Of a stretch of DNA of 64,000 nucleotides, positions 53,219-61,979 are shown in pieces. The stretch is from Thiohalocapsa sp963695445 (GTDB taxonomy: Bacteria > Pseudomonadota > Gammaproteobacteria > Chromatiales > Chromatiaceae). The translations under genes and the position numbers were made by a program. Numbering within the stretch: position 1 is the stretch's first letter; each line of letters starts with the position of its first letter. Under the pieces are notes generated by a model that saw only the letters and a list, made by a program, of their open reading frames with translations, had not been told where the DNA came from and searched no databases. Location: contig CAVOGV010000039.1 in the NCBI GenBank assembly GCA_963695445.1, positions 1 through 64,000 on the forward strand. Direction: 5' to 3'.

Positions 53219-53455
53219 ATGGAAACAGAAGCAGTGGCGCAGCTGATTCGCTCCGGTCTTCCCGGCGCCGAGGTCGAGGTCAGCGGTGACGGCAGTCACT
53301 TTGACGCGATTGTGGTCAGCGAGGCCTTCGAGGGTTTGAGTCCGATCAAGAAGCAGCGCCTGGTGATGGATGCGGTCAAGGATCAGATCGCGAGTGGCGA
53401 GCTGCACGCCTTGTCCATCAAGACCTTGACGCCGGCGCAGAAGCAAGCCGGGTAG
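53219..53455 (+). CDS. BolA/IbaG-family protein
   Basis: The 78-residue product has the BolA fold: VAQLIRSGLPGAEVEVSGDGSHFDAIVVS with the helix-turn-strand signature HF, FEGLSPIKKQRLVMDAVK and a C-terminal HALSIKTLTPAQ. The form is that of IbaG/YrbA, which partners monothiol glutaredoxins in iron handling. The end is 10 bases from the convergent phoR stop. Confidence 0.9.
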   Translation: METEAVAQLIRSGLPGAEVEVSGDGSHFDAIVVSEAFEGLSPIKKQRLVMDAVKDQIASGELHALSIKTLTPAQKQAG

Positions 53456-53464
53456 TTGGCACGC

Positions 53465-54811
53465 TCAGGAGGTTCCCGCCTTCACCATCGCTGCTGACTG
53501 TTCCTGCGCCGACGGTGCGCTGCGCAGCCTGCTTGCTGGCGCGAAGCGGCAGGTGAAGGTGGCGCCGGCCCCGATTTCGCTGGCGATGCTGATCTGAGCG
53601 TCGTGGCGGCTGAGCACATGCTTGACGATGGCGAGCCCAAGGCCAGTGCCGCCGGAGGCGCGCGAGCGCGCAGCGTCGACGCGATAGAAGCGTTCGGTCA
53701 GGCGCGGGATATGCTCGACGCCGATCCCCGGCCCGTCGTCCCGCACCGAGAAGATCGGCCCGCGCTCGTCGTCGCGCCAGACGATGCGCACCAAGCTGCC
53801 CGGGGGGGTATGCCGGATGGCATTGAAGACGAGGTTCGACAGCGCGCTGCGCAGTTCGGTCTGATTGCCGAGCAGCAGCAAGTTCGGATCGGTGTCGACC
53901 TCGAAGCGGTGATCGCCGTTGCTCAAGGCGCGCGCATCGGCGAGGATAAGATCGGTCTCGTGCGCGATGTCGACCGCTGTCATGTTGCGCGCGTGGTCTT
54001 CCATCTCTAGTCGCGACAGGGTGAGCAGGTCTTCGATGATGGAGCGCATGCGCTCGGTCTGGTTATGCATCAGCGTCAGCGGGCGGCGATGCGGTTCGGG
54101 CGTCTGCGCCGAGTCGGCGAGGGTTTCGATGAAGCCGGCAATGACAGTCAGGGGCGTGCGCAGTTCATGGGATGCGTTGGCAACGAAGTCGCGCCGGATC
54201 AAGTTCAGGTGGAACACCTTGGTGATGTCCCGGCCGACCACCAGGCGCTGCTTCTTGCGCTCGCCGAACGGCGCTACGCGCAGCGACAGCATCAAGGACT
54301 GGTTGTGCTCGGGCGCCGCTTCCAGTGGCCGGCCGTATTCGCCGGCATCGATGTAGTCGCCCAGGTTGGTATGTTCGAAGACCTCGGTCAGGCGCCGGCC
54401 GTCATCGCGGGGCCATTGCACGTTCATCAGTGAGGCGGCGGCCGGGTTCGCCCACTCGATGCGCTTGGCCTTATCCAGCACGATCAGCGCATCCGGTACG
54501 GAGTTGGCGGCCTCGCGAAAGCGGCGCGTGAAACGCACCTGGCGTTTGCGGCCCTTGCGCCCGCGTTGCTGATACTGACCAACGGCGCGAAAGACCTCAC
54601 CCCAGAGCCCGTTCGGAAATGGTGGCACCAGTCGGTGGTGGCGTCGGATCATGCGCGCCAGGCGCCCCAGGTGAAACAGATGGCGCAGCAGGTAGGTCGC
54701 GAGGGCCAGCAGCGCGGCCCGCTCTGGCGGCTGCCCGAGCAGCATCAGACCCAGTGCCAGCAGGGTGGCGCCGAGGGCGAGGTTGATTTCGTAGACGACG
54801 GGGCTGCGCAT
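53465..54811 (-). CDS. phoR: Phosphate-regulon sensor kinase PhoR
   Basis: A 448-residue inner-membrane histidine kinase. Two hydrophobic segments (EINLALGATLLALGLMLLG and LLALATYLLRHLFHLG) are followed by a PAS domain (AANSVPDALIVLDKAKRIEWAN), the HisKA box FVANASHELRTPLTVIAGF and ATPase motifs NLVFNAIRHTPPG, DDGPGIG and GGTGLGLAIVKHVL. Together with PhoB it senses phosphate limitation through the Pst system. It lies 124 bases downstream of phoB. Confidence 0.94.
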   Translation of the reverse strand: MRSPVVYEINLALGATLLALGLMLLGQPPERAALLALATYLLRHLFHLGRLARMIRRHHRLVPPFPNGLWGEVFRAVGQYQQRGRKGRKRQVRFTRRFREAANSVPDALIVLDKAKRIEWANPAAASLMNVQWPRDDGRRLTEVFEHTNLGDYIDAGEYGRPLEAAPEHNQSLMLSLRVAPFGERKKQRLVVGRDITKVFHLNLIRRDFVANASHELRTPLTVIAGFIETLADSAQTPEPHRRPLTLMHNQTERMRSIIEDLLTLSRLEMEDHARNMTAVDIAHETDLILADARALSNGDHRFEVDTDPNLLLLGNQTELRSALSNLVFNAIRHTPPGSLVRIVWRDDERGPIFSVRDDGPGIGVEHIPRLTERFYRVDAARSRASGGTGLGLAIVKHVLSRHDAQISIASEIGAGATFTCRFAPASRLRSAPSAQEQSAAMVKAGTS

Positions 54812-54935
54812 GCGTTGCCCTCACGGTTTCGCGGCGGTATAGGGCATCTCGAAGCCTGCGTCCGTCAGCCCAATGCGTATGGTCTTGCTGTCGAATGTCG
54901 GTTCAGACCACGTTGCTCTGCCCCTGAACGCGGGC

Positions 54936-55616
54936 CTATTTGTCGGAGAAGCGATAGCCGACTCCGCGCACAGTCTGCAGCAGGTGCTCGTGGCCGCTTT
55001 GCTCTAATGCCTTACGCAAGCGCCGCACATGCACGTCGACGGTGCGCTCCTCGACGTAGACGTGGTTGCCCCAGACCTGATCGAGCAACTGCGAACGGCT
55101 GAAGGCGCGGTCCGCGTGGGTCATGAAGAAGTGCAGCAGGCGGTATTCGGTGGGGGCGACCTCGATGGCGTTGCCGGCGGCGCTGACGCGATGGCTGATG
55201 TTGTCGATGCGCAGTCCGGCGATCTCTATTTCGTCTGTGACCTCTTCGGGCTTGCTTCGGCGAAGCACGGCATGGATGCGTGCGACCATCTCCCGTGGCG
55301 AGAACGGCTTGGAGATGTAGTCGTCGGCGCCGGTGTTCAGCCCCTTGATACGGTCTTCTTCCTCGCCCCGGGCGCTGATCATGATGATCGGTATCGTGCG
55401 CGTCTTTGCGTTCTGCTTCAGCTGTGCCGCCAGTTCGAGCCCGGAGCGCCCGGGCAGCATCCAGTCCAGCAACACGAGGTCGGGCTGCTCGGCGATCAGC
55501 CGGCGGGCATCGTCCGCATGGGCGGCCTCCAGCACGCGGAAGCCGCCTTCTTCGAGTGTGAAACGGATCACTTCTCGGATATCGGGCTCGTCGTCGACGA
55601 TGAGTATGGTAGCCAT
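54936..55616 (-). CDS. phoB: Phosphate-regulon response regulator PhoB
   Basis: A 226-residue OmpR-type regulator. The receiver domain shows IVDDEPDIREVI, the phosphorylated Asp in VLLDWMLPGRSGLE (near 54), IMISARGEE and KPFSPREMV. The C-terminal winged helix includes APTEYRLLHFFMTHADRAFSR and DVHVRRLRKALEQ. It activates Pho-box promoters. Confidence 0.96.
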   Translation of the reverse strand: MATILIVDDEPDIREVIRFTLEEGGFRVLEAAHADDARRLIAEQPDLVLLDWMLPGRSGLELAAQLKQNAKTRTIPIIMISARGEEEDRIKGLNTGADDYISKPFSPREMVARIHAVLRRSKPEEVTDEIEIAGLRIDNISHRVSAAGNAIEVAPTEYRLLHFFMTHADRAFSRSQLLDQVWGNHVYVEERTVDVHVRRLRKALEQSGHEHLLQTVRGVGYRFSDK

Positions 55617-55734
55617 TGGGTTGCTATCGGATGAGTCGATTCGCGAGGGGGCATTCTATTTCGACGCCGTTACGGATAGGTTACCTGGCTGAGCCGCGTG
55701 CGCCTTGAATCGATGCGCGCGGCGTCAGGCCGGG

Positions 55735-56061
55735 TCAGCTGCCGTTGTTCGGCCAGCTGTTGTTGTTCGGATCGGTGCGGCCAACTTTGCGCCAGCGCAA
55801 CAGGAGGTCGACGCTGTGGGAGAGCAGCGCTAGCGTTAGTATCAGCGCGATCCATCCCCACCAGGCTCCGCCGAGGGCAGCGCGAACGGTAAGCAACAAC
55901 AGCGCGCCGGAGACCAAGGTCGGGGCAACGTCCGCGAACAGGCTTGCGCGTCCGCTGCGGCGGCCGAGCCAGGCCAGCAACGCGGCCTCGGCGGCAACCA
56001 TCAGCAGTATCCAGTCGATGATCCTGCCGGATGCGAACAATGGCTCGAACCAGTCGTACAT
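55735..56061 (-). CDS. Unknown membrane protein downstream of crtC
   Basis: A 108-residue product with about three membrane segments (IIDWILLMVAAEAALLAWL, LVSGALLLLTVRAAL, WWGWIALILTLALLSHSVDLLL) and a polar tail rich in Asn. It starts 22 bases after crtC on the same strand, so is probably part of the carotenoid operon. I do not recognise the family. Confidence 0.7.
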   Translation of the reverse strand: MYDWFEPLFASGRIIDWILLMVAAEAALLAWLGRRSGRASLFADVAPTLVSGALLLLTVRAALGGAWWGWIALILTLALLSHSVDLLLRWRKVGRTDPNNNSWPNNGS

Positions 56062-56083
56062 GATCGCTGTCGTCCGTCGACCG

Positions 56084-57097
56084 TCAGCTACGCCGCCGCG
56101 GCATGCGGTAAGGCAGCATGAATTGGACGATCGGCGAGCGGAAGCGCTCGAGCGAGAGGCTCTCGTGCACCGCTGTGACGGGTTGCTCGAGCAGGTGGGT
56201 GTCGATGACGGAACGGGAGTAGAAGGGGGTATCTTCCAGCGTCTTGACGACACGGGGCGGGTGTCCAGGGTCGGCCTGGCTACCGCGGGCGACGCGCCAG
56301 ATCGGGGTGCGGGGCAGGCGATGGTTCGGTGGCGGTTCGAACTCGTGCAGCGTGCCGTCGGCCGCAAACCGCAGCGCGAGCGCCAGCGGGTCGGCGCCAC
56401 GTCGCTCCATGTTATAGAGGATCGTGCTCTCCTCGCCCATGCTGGCGCGGGACCAGTCCCAGGAGACGAAGCCGTCTTCCAGCGGTTCTTGGCCCCAATT
56501 GCTGTCGAAGTAGGCGTGGCCGGTCCAGCTCAGGTCGGGCCGCTCCAGTTCCACCTCTACGCGAGCGCTAGGGGCAACCGGTCGCCAATGGTGGCGGCCG
56601 TTGTCGTGCAAGGAAAAGCTCTGTTGGTTGATAAACACCGGCGTCAGGTGCACCCGACCGCGAACCCGTTGCGGGATCGGGGTGCCGATCTCGTCGATGT
56701 TGACGGTCAGCGTCTCGTCGCCGTTCCAGCGCAGCTCGCTCGGACCGATTCCGAGCCGTGACGCGCTCTGCGACAACAGGTTAGCGGGCCGCTCGGTCAT
56801 GGTCCAGCGACGTTCTTGGCCATACAGACAGACGTTGAGCGAGCAATAGTCCCGAGGATCGTCCAAGCCGCGCCGGCGCCCTTTGAAGTAGTACGGCGAG
56901 AACACGCTGCCGATGAATGCAATCAGGGTCAGACCATGCTCGCCGTTGTCGCTCAGGGCATCGACGTACCACCAGGCATAGCCGCGGCTCGGAACTTCGT
57001 GATCGAATTGTAGGTCGCGATTGCGCTGGGCGCCTGAGCCGGTGGGCGAAGGAGTCGGCGCGTCGCGGTTCGTTGCGTCTGTGCTCAATGTCGTCAT
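56084..57097 (-). CDS. crtC: Carotenoid 1,2-hydratase CrtC
   Basis: CrtC adds water to the psi end of lycopene, neurosporene or their derivatives, an early step of spirilloxanthin-type pathways. The 337-residue protein shows GYAWWYVDALSDNGEHGLTLIAFIGSVFSPYY, NVCLYGQERRWTMTER and GHAYFDSNWGQEPLE, all CrtC hallmarks. It follows the zinc-ribbon gene by ten bases and precedes the small membrane protein. Confidence 0.95.
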   Translation of the reverse strand: MTTLSTDATNRDAPTPSPTGSGAQRNRDLQFDHEVPSRGYAWWYVDALSDNGEHGLTLIAFIGSVFSPYYFKGRRRGLDDPRDYCSLNVCLYGQERRWTMTERPANLLSQSASRLGIGPSELRWNGDETLTVNIDEIGTPIPQRVRGRVHLTPVFINQQSFSLHDNGRHHWRPVAPSARVEVELERPDLSWTGHAYFDSNWGQEPLEDGFVSWDWSRASMGEESTILYNMERRGADPLALALRFAADGTLHEFEPPPNHRLPRTPIWRVARGSQADPGHPPRVVKTLEDTPFYSRSVIDTHLLEQPVTAVHESLSLERFRSPIVQFMLPYRMPRRRS

Positions 57098-57107
57098 TTC
57101 AAAGTCG

Positions 57108-57539
57108 TTATTTGCGCTGGCGATGCCGCACTAACATGGTGAACTCGGTCACCGCGAACCAGAGCAAGCCCCCGAAGATCATGGTGTAGGGCACATACCG
57201 ATAGGTTTCCGCGGCGTCGTCGCCAGCGGCGTATCGGAGTACCACACCGACGGTGATACCGCCCCAAAACAACAGGGCGGCGATGGGAATGCGTCGACCG
57301 CCGATACGGAAGGGTTCCGCGCTACGCTCGGTGGGCAGCAGTGGCGGCTCAGCGGCTGTAGCGGTCGCCTCCGGTGTCGTGGGTGTTGCAGCGACAGCGG
57401 ACGGCGCGATCGCCTCCGGTTGCTCGGTGGCAGCTGTCTTGGCGATGTTGGCCGCGATCGGGAAGCCGCATTTTGGACAGGCAGGCGCGCTGTCGGAGAC
57501 TTTAGCACCGCATTCTGGACAGTCGATTAGAGCCATCAT
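57108..57539 (-). CDS. Zinc-ribbon membrane protein
   Basis: The 143-residue protein opens with a zinc ribbon of two CPxC knuckles (IDCPECGAKVSDSAPACPKCGFPI), continues with an Ala/Thr/Pro-rich linker and has two membrane segments (IPIAALLFWGGITVGVVLR and YTMIFGGLLWFAVTEFTMLV). AGGGGGTGA lies immediately upstream of two start codons (57539 or 57536). It sits between crtD and crtC on the same strand; a role in membrane assembly or carotenoid enzyme handling is possible but unproven. Confidence 0.75.
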   Translation of the reverse strand: MMALIDCPECGAKVSDSAPACPKCGFPIAANIAKTAATEQPEAIAPSAVAATPTTPEATATAAEPPLLPTERSAEPFRIGGRRIPIAALLFWGGITVGVVLRYAAGDDAAETYRYVPYTMIFGGLLWFAVTEFTMLVRHRQRK

Positions 57540-57711
57540 TCACCCCCTGTTCTCGTCGCGACCGCGCGTTTCGCGCGGCCGAAATAAAGTCGTCGCATCG
57601 GCGACGCATAAACTGGTACTTAAACAAGGAATGCGCGGCCTGGCATTGGCGCATATCATTTCAACTGCGAATTTTCGCGCTCAGGCCAATGCGGAGGGCG
57701 TCGGCGCTGAT

Positions 57712-59247
57712 TCACGTCTTGCCCCTGGAGCGAGTGAGATCCTTCAGCGCACTGGTCGCTGCTTGGTGTCCGGACAAGGCAGCCATCGGCACCCCGGCCC
57801 CGGGATGCGTGCTGCCCCCGGCCAGGTAGAGCCCCGGCACTTTGGTGCGCGATCCCGGTCGGGCAAATGATGCCTGCCAGCCATGCGAAGCGCGGCCGTA
57901 GAGTGCGCCACCGGTTGCCGGGAAGAGCTGTTCGAATTGGCTTGGCGTGGTCGCGCGTATCGCGTCCGGTCGGGCGTCGATGCGCAATCCGCAGCGTTCG
58001 AGCACCGTGAACGTCCTGGCTTGTAGGTCTTCGATCTGCGTGCTGCCGAGACGTTGGCTGTCGCCATTGGCCGGCGCGTTGATCAGCAACAGAAGGCGCT
58101 CCGCACCAACCGGTTCAGCCGCACTCGCTAAGCCGTCGCTGAGGCTCGCGCCACGATCCTGCGCGCAGATATAGACGGTAGGCTCCTGGGGCAGCCGGCC
58201 GCGTTTGAAAATGTCGTCGAACTCCGTCGGATAATCTGACGAGAAGAAGACCGAGTGGCGCATCAGTGGGAAGTCTCTGGTCTTGGCCACCAGATTCCAG
58301 GTGAGTGCGGACAACGAGCGGTGCCGTGGCAGAGTGGGTGGCGCCGCACGAGCGACGCCTTTGCCGAGCAGTCCCGCGCCAAGCGCGCTGACATCGCTGT
58401 TGAGGATTACCACATCGGCCTGGATGCGGCGCGCGTCTTTGCCGGCCAAGCGGATGCCGCTGGCACGGCCGTTTTGGGTCAAGATCTCGGCAACCTCAGC
58501 ACGGTAGTGGATCTGCGCGCCGTTGCGCTCGGCGAGCCCTGCTAGCGCGACCGCCAGTTGGTGCATGCCCCCGTCCACCAGCCAGACGCCCTCCTGTTCA
58601 ACGTGGGCGATCAGCATCAGTGTCGCCGGCGACAGGAACGGAGAAGATCCCGCATAGGTTGCGTAACGTCCAAACAGCTGGCGCAGACGCGGATCGCGGA
58701 AATGGCCGCTGAGTGCCTGCCATAACGTTGAATAGGGTTTGATGTGCAGCATCCCGCCAAGACCGTTGAGGCCGACTCGACCGGTCAACCCAAGCGGGTT
58801 GGTGCGGCTATTGCCGATGAACGGCTCTTTGAGAGTCTGATAGATGCGGCGTGCATCTTTGCTGAACTCAAGGAAACGTTTGCCCTCGTCTCCGCCGGAG
58901 AATTCGGCAACGGCATCGGCCGACCGCTGCAGGTCCGCGAATAGGTCCAGGCGCTCTCGTTCGCTCCACGCGTGACGTGCGATGATGTCCGCCTGCTTCA
59001 GGCTGAGTTCGGCGTCCAGTGAGGTGCCGGCCTTGGCGAAGAGCTCTTCGAATACCCAGCGCATCGTCAGTACGGTTGGACCGGCATCGATGCGTGCGTC
59101 GCCGATCGCGACCTCGCGCATCTTGCCGCCGGGCGCCGCCGCGCGCTCGAACAGTTGCACATCGAAACCGCGCGCGCTCAATTCCACGGCCGACGCGAGG
59201 CCGCCGATACCGGCGCCTACGATGATTGCCTTCTTAGTCTGGTGCAC
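57712..59247 (-). CDS. crtD: Carotenoid 3,4-desaturase CrtD
   Basis: CrtD desaturates 1-hydroxy-carotenoids (hydroxyneurosporene or demethylspheroidene type) at C3-C4 with FAD. The 511-residue protein has the dinucleotide site VGAGIGGLASAVELSARGFDVQLFE, GGKMREV, IDAGPTVLTMRWVFEELF and the C-terminal AGGSTHPGAGVPMA typical of the CrtI/CrtD family. HVEQEGVWLVDGGMHQLAVAL favours CrtD over CrtI. Together with crtC it points to acyclic spirilloxanthin-series carotenoids. Confidence 0.92.
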   Translation of the reverse strand: MHQTKKAIIVGAGIGGLASAVELSARGFDVQLFERAAAPGGKMREVAIGDARIDAGPTVLTMRWVFEELFAKAGTSLDAELSLKQADIIARHAWSERERLDLFADLQRSADAVAEFSGGDEGKRFLEFSKDARRIYQTLKEPFIGNSRTNPLGLTGRVGLNGLGGMLHIKPYSTLWQALSGHFRDPRLRQLFGRYATYAGSSPFLSPATLMLIAHVEQEGVWLVDGGMHQLAVALAGLAERNGAQIHYRAEVAEILTQNGRASGIRLAGKDARRIQADVVILNSDVSALGAGLLGKGVARAAPPTLPRHRSLSALTWNLVAKTRDFPLMRHSVFFSSDYPTEFDDIFKRGRLPQEPTVYICAQDRGASLSDGLASAAEPVGAERLLLLINAPANGDSQRLGSTQIEDLQARTFTVLERCGLRIDARPDAIRATTPSQFEQLFPATGGALYGRASHGWQASFARPGSRTKVPGLYLAGGSTHPGAGVPMAALSGHQAATSALKDLTRSRGKT

Positions 59248-59499
59248 TGTCTAGCCCTCTCTTTTCGCGACGCCGCAACGATACACCCGAAGCGCGTCCC
59301 TTGTTTGCGAGCTTCAGCTTTGTCTGCGCTGGCGCAGGAGGGGCGGGCCATGGGGCTGTCTTTGACAGGCGAAGGCCGGAGGCGGGTTGGCAACGGGCGT
59401 GCGGCGAGCGCGTTCGTTCAGGCTTCAAGCACAAGATGTTGGCCCGCCAGGACAAGGTCCACTACCCGAGCCTTGAAACCCGGAGCCCCTGCAAACGGC
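59248..59499. other. Region between light-harvesting cassettes and crtD
   Basis: I see no supported gene here. The sequence diverges from the other two cassette flanks up to about 59485 and matches them from there on, so the left limit of the duplicated unit lies at about 59485. Confidence 0.5.
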
Positions 59500-59574
59500 A
59501 GAATGGCGGAGGGAGCGAGGCATTGCGCCCAGCTCACACTCCGCCATTCTTAGGCAGCCCCGAGCGGGGCTGCC
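59500..59574. terminator. Double hairpin after cassette C
   Basis: Two structures follow the last alpha gene: a stem GGCAGCCCC/GGGGCTGCC with loop GAGC (59553-59574), and a longer inverted repeat with 12-bp arms AGAATGGCGGAG/CTCCGCCATTCT (59500-59550). No T-run is seen. They recur after all three cassettes and probably terminate or protect the transcript. Confidence 0.6.
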
Positions 59575-59629
59575 GACCCGATGCACGTGCCGGCGTCGCC
59601 GACAAGCGCTCGGGTATGGGTTCGATCGC

Positions 59630-59794
59630 TTACCAGGAATACTGCGGCAGCGAGAACACCATCCAATGCACGGCCAGCGCGATGACCAGCACGGCAAACA
59701 GGATCGGCATCAGCCAAGTGGCAGGATTCAGGACCAGCCAGATCTTCCAATCGTCTTCAGGATTCTTCGGGCGAGCAATCTGTTGTTCGGCCAT
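59630..59794 (-). CDS. pucA: LH2 alpha polypeptide, short form (cassette C)
   Basis: The 54-residue protein starts MAEQQIARPKNPEDDWKIWL and has one membrane helix with the bacteriochlorophyll-ligand His43 and the aromatic pair Tyr52/Trp54 at +9 and +11. It ends exactly at that Trp, with no C-terminal tail, unlike the neighbouring 77-residue form. KIWLVLNPATWL resembles the molischianum-type LH2 alpha chain. It is too short for many gene callers. The products of cassettes B and A are identical in the sequence I can read. Confidence 0.9.
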   Translation of the reverse strand: MAEQQIARPKNPEDDWKIWLVLNPATWLMPILFAVLVIALAVHWMVFSLPQYSW

Positions 59795-59852
59795 GGTAAA
59801 GCCCTCTCAAGTGTAGGTTGTCAGTAACGTTCAGTCGACGGAAAGCGGTTAC

Positions 59853-59984
59853 TTAGAACCAGGGCTTCCAGGCGATGACCAGCAGATGCGCAGCGGCAGC
59901 GATGCCGGCGAACGCGGTGTAGGTCACTTTGAACTGCTCGTGGAACTCTTTGGCTTGCTCGACGGTTAAACCGGACAGACTCAT
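59853..59984 (-). CDS. pucB: LH2 beta polypeptide, 43 residues (cassette C)
   Basis: The protein starts directly at MSLSGLTVEQAKEF and has the conserved FHEQFKVTYTAFAGIAAAAH helix with the bacteriochlorophyll-ligand His and the WKPWF end. It lacks the MAEQK leader of its neighbour. It pairs with the short alpha 58 bases downstream. Confidence 0.9.
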   Translation of the reverse strand: MSLSGLTVEQAKEFHEQFKVTYTAFAGIAAAAHLLVIAWKPWF

Positions 59985-60074
59985 GATGTCACTCCGCTAG
60001 GGGTTTCAAAGGTGCCGCTGTTCTTAGTCGCGGCAATTAGCACGGTGGCGGCAAGCGCCACGCAGTAAGCGAGA

Positions 60075-60308
60075 TTACTGGGCCGCAGGCGCAGCAGGCG
60101 CTTCGACGGCAACCGGTGCCTCAACAGCGACGACAGCCTCTTCAGCGCCCCAGCTGTACTGCGGCAGCGAGAAGACCATGGCATGCACGCCAAGGGCGAT
60201 GACCAGCGTCGCGGCCAGGATCGGCACCAGCCAGGTGGCGGGGTTGACGACCAGCCAAATGCGATAGTCCTGCTCTTTCGGCTTGTAGTTGAAAACGTCT
60301 TGGAACAT
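60075..60308 (-). CDS. pucA: LH2 alpha polypeptide, long form (cassette C)
   Basis: The 77-residue protein begins MFQDVFNYKPKEQDYRIWLV, has His42 as bacteriochlorophyll ligand with Tyr51 and Trp53 at +9 and +11, and a 24-residue C-terminal tail of Ala, Val, Glu and Pro with repeated VAVEAP units. The tail length is similar in all three copies but its residues differ slightly. The N-terminus is longer than usual LH2 alpha. Confidence 0.93.
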   Translation of the reverse strand: MFQDVFNYKPKEQDYRIWLVVNPATWLVPILAATLVIALGVHAMVFSLPQYSWGAEEAVVAVEAPVAVEAPAAPAAQ

Positions 60309-60346
60309 TGCTCAAACCTCGCGGGAGCTAAATTGGGGAAGCGGTG

Positions 60347-60490
60347 TTAGAACCAGGGCTTCCAGGCGATGACCAGAAAATGCGCAATCGCGGCGATGCC
60401 GGCAAATGCGGTGTAGGTCACTTTGAATTGCTCGTGGAATTCTTTTGCTTGCTCGACCGTCAGGCCGGAAAGGCTCTTCTGCTCAGCCAT
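60347..60490 (-). CDS. pucB: LH2 beta polypeptide, 47 residues (cassette C)
   Basis: MAEQKSLSGLTVEQAKEFHE leads into the membrane helix; His37 is the bacteriochlorophyll ligand, His19 lies near the cytoplasmic side, and the chain ends WKPWF. This is the first gene after the promoter, with a 140-base 5' leader. AHFLV distinguishes it from cassettes B and A (AHILV). Confidence 0.93.
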   Translation of the reverse strand: MAEQKSLSGLTVEQAKEFHEQFKVTYTAFAGIAAIAHFLVIAWKPWF

Positions 60491-60630
60491 CGTTTTAAGC
60501 CTCCAATAGGGCGTTGCCGCCTCTGTCGCTTGCGATGCCGCGGCGGCTGTCCGTGAGGTTGGCCATCGCGACGCTGTGTTTGTCCGGGTGTTCCGGCAGG
60601 CGTTCCGTTGCCCGTTCTCTCTCCAGTGGT

Positions 60631-60662
60631 TGTCATTATAGACTGACACTTTTATATGTCAA
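60631..60662 (-). promoter_or_regulatory. Promoter with triple PpsR/CrtJ-like half-sites (cassette C)
   Basis: On the minus strand, a consensus sigma70 promoter is present: TTGACA (60662-60657), 16-base spacer, TATAAT (60640-60635). Over it lie TGTCA-N8-TGACA-N8-TGTCA, each overlapping pair fitting TGT-N12-ACA, the binding pattern of PpsR/CrtJ. Repressor binding would cover both boxes. Confidence 0.8.
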
Positions 60663-61131
60663 TCTGGATTTACAAAAAAATGGGGTTTTTGGAAGTGCTT
60701 CACCGTGCTGCTGGAGCTGTGCGTTGTTCAAGTGGCCAAGCAAGCGCAGAGGGGCGGGCGAGAGCCGCTTTGCCAGATCGCTGGCCCTCTGCCGGTGGGG
60801 CGGAGCAGTGCGGCGATGCGCTCTTTCTCCGTGCCAGATCCTTCCGCGCCTTCGCGTGAGACTCTTCTTCGTTCAGGCGTTCCTCATCCGGTTAGGAACT
60901 GTGTCACGCGAAGGCGCAAAGGCACGAAGGAAGTCTTGTTCGCGCTGTTGTACCTGCGTGCGAGCATCCCTGCATGCCTTGGGTCTGGTGGCCCGAACGA
61001 TGCTCAATGCCTCCGTGAGGAGGGTTCTGAAGAAGGGCGGGGTGCAAGAGGGGGCGTCGCCGAGTGGCGGAAGCGCTGTGTGGGTTCTGTCAGGATGGTG
61101 CTTGGGCGCTGGGTTGGCCCCTGCAAACGTC
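60663..61131. other. Spacer between cassettes C and B
   Basis: No gene is supported in these 469 bases. A perfect 14-bp inverted repeat GCGCCTTCGCGTGA/TCACGCGAAGGCGC spans 60846-60917. The right half resembles the other spacer closely, so it belongs to the duplicated unit. Confidence 0.55.
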
Positions 61132-61207
61132 AGAATGGCGGAGGGAGCGAGGGCATTGCGCCCAGCTCACACTCCGCCATTCTTAGGCAGCCCCGAGCGG
61201 GGCTGCC
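61132..61207. terminator. Double hairpin after cassette B
   Basis: It is the same pair of structures as after cassette C: 12-bp arms at 61132-61143 and 61172-61183, and the GGCAGCCCC stem-loop at 61186-61207. Confidence 0.6.
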
Positions 61208-61262
61208 GACCCGATGCACGTGCCGGCGTCGCCGACAAGCGCTCGGGTATGGGTTCGATCGC

Positions 61263-61427
61263 TTACCAGGAATACTGCGGCAGCGAGAACACCATCCAAT
61301 GCACGGCCAGCGCGATGACCAGCACGGCAAACAGGATCGGCATCAGCCAAGTGGCAGGATTCAGGACCAGCCAGATCTTCCAATCGTCTTCAGGATTCTT
61401 CGGGCGAGCAATCTGTTGTTCGGCCAT
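61263..61427 (-). CDS. pucA: LH2 alpha polypeptide, short form (cassette B)
   Basis: A 54-residue copy of the short alpha chain, with His43 and the +9/+11 aromatic pair, ending in Trp. The DNA is almost identical to the cassette C and A copies, indicating recent duplication or gene conversion. Confidence 0.9.
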   Translation of the reverse strand: MAEQQIARPKNPEDDWKIWLVLNPATWLMPILFAVLVIALAVHWMVFSLPQYSW

Positions 61428-61485
61428 GGTAAAGCCCTCTCAAGTGTAGGTTGTCAGTAACGTTCAGTCGACGGAAGGCGGTTAC

Positions 61486-61617
61486 TTAGAACCAGGGCTT
61501 CCAGGCGATGACCAGCAGATGCGCAGCGGCAGCGATGCCGGCGAACGCGGTGTAGGTCACTTTGAACTGCTCGTGGAACTCTTTGGCTTGCTCGACGGTT
61601 AAACCGGACAGACTCAT
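61486..61617 (-). CDS. pucB: LH2 beta polypeptide, 43 residues (cassette B)
   Basis: A copy of the short-leader beta chain (MSLSGLTVEQ) with AAAAHLLV around the ligand His and the WKPWF end. It precedes the short alpha gene by 58 bases. Confidence 0.9.
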   Translation of the reverse strand: MSLSGLTVEQAKEFHEQFKVTYTAFAGIAAAAHLLVIAWKPWF

Positions 61618-61707
61618 GATGTCACTCCGCTAGGGGTTTCAAAGGTGCCGCGGTTCTCGATCGCGGCAATTAGCACCGTGGCGGCACGCGCCACGACATC
61701 GGCTTAC

Positions 61708-61941
61708 TTACTGGGCTGCAGGTGCAGGTGCAGGTGCCTCGACGGCAACCGGCGCCTCGACGGCGACGGCTTCTTCAACGCCCCAGCTGTACTGCGGCAG
61801 CGAGAAGACCATGGCGTGCACGCCAAGGGCGATGACCAGCGTCGCGGCCAGGATCGGCACCAGCCAGGTGGCGGGGTTGACGACCAGCCAAATGCGATAG
61901 TCCTGCTCTTTCGGCTTGTAGTTGAAAACGTCTTGGAACAT
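61708..61941 (-). CDS. pucA: LH2 alpha polypeptide, long form (cassette B)
   Basis: A 77-residue long alpha chain, identical to that of cassette C through the membrane helix, but its tail reads WGVEEAVAVEAPVAVEAPAP, with changes in the VAVEAP repeat zone. Confidence 0.93.
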   Translation of the reverse strand: MFQDVFNYKPKEQDYRIWLVVNPATWLVPILAATLVIALGVHAMVFSLPQYSWGVEEAVAVEAPVAVEAPAPAPAAQ

Positions 61942-61979
61942 TGCTCAAACCTCGCGGGAGCTAAATTAGGGAAGCGGTG

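Noticed and set aside
60663..61131. Protein-coding frames through the cassette spacers
   Set aside because: They owe their length to GC-rich sequence, run through the inverted repeats and resemble no protein.
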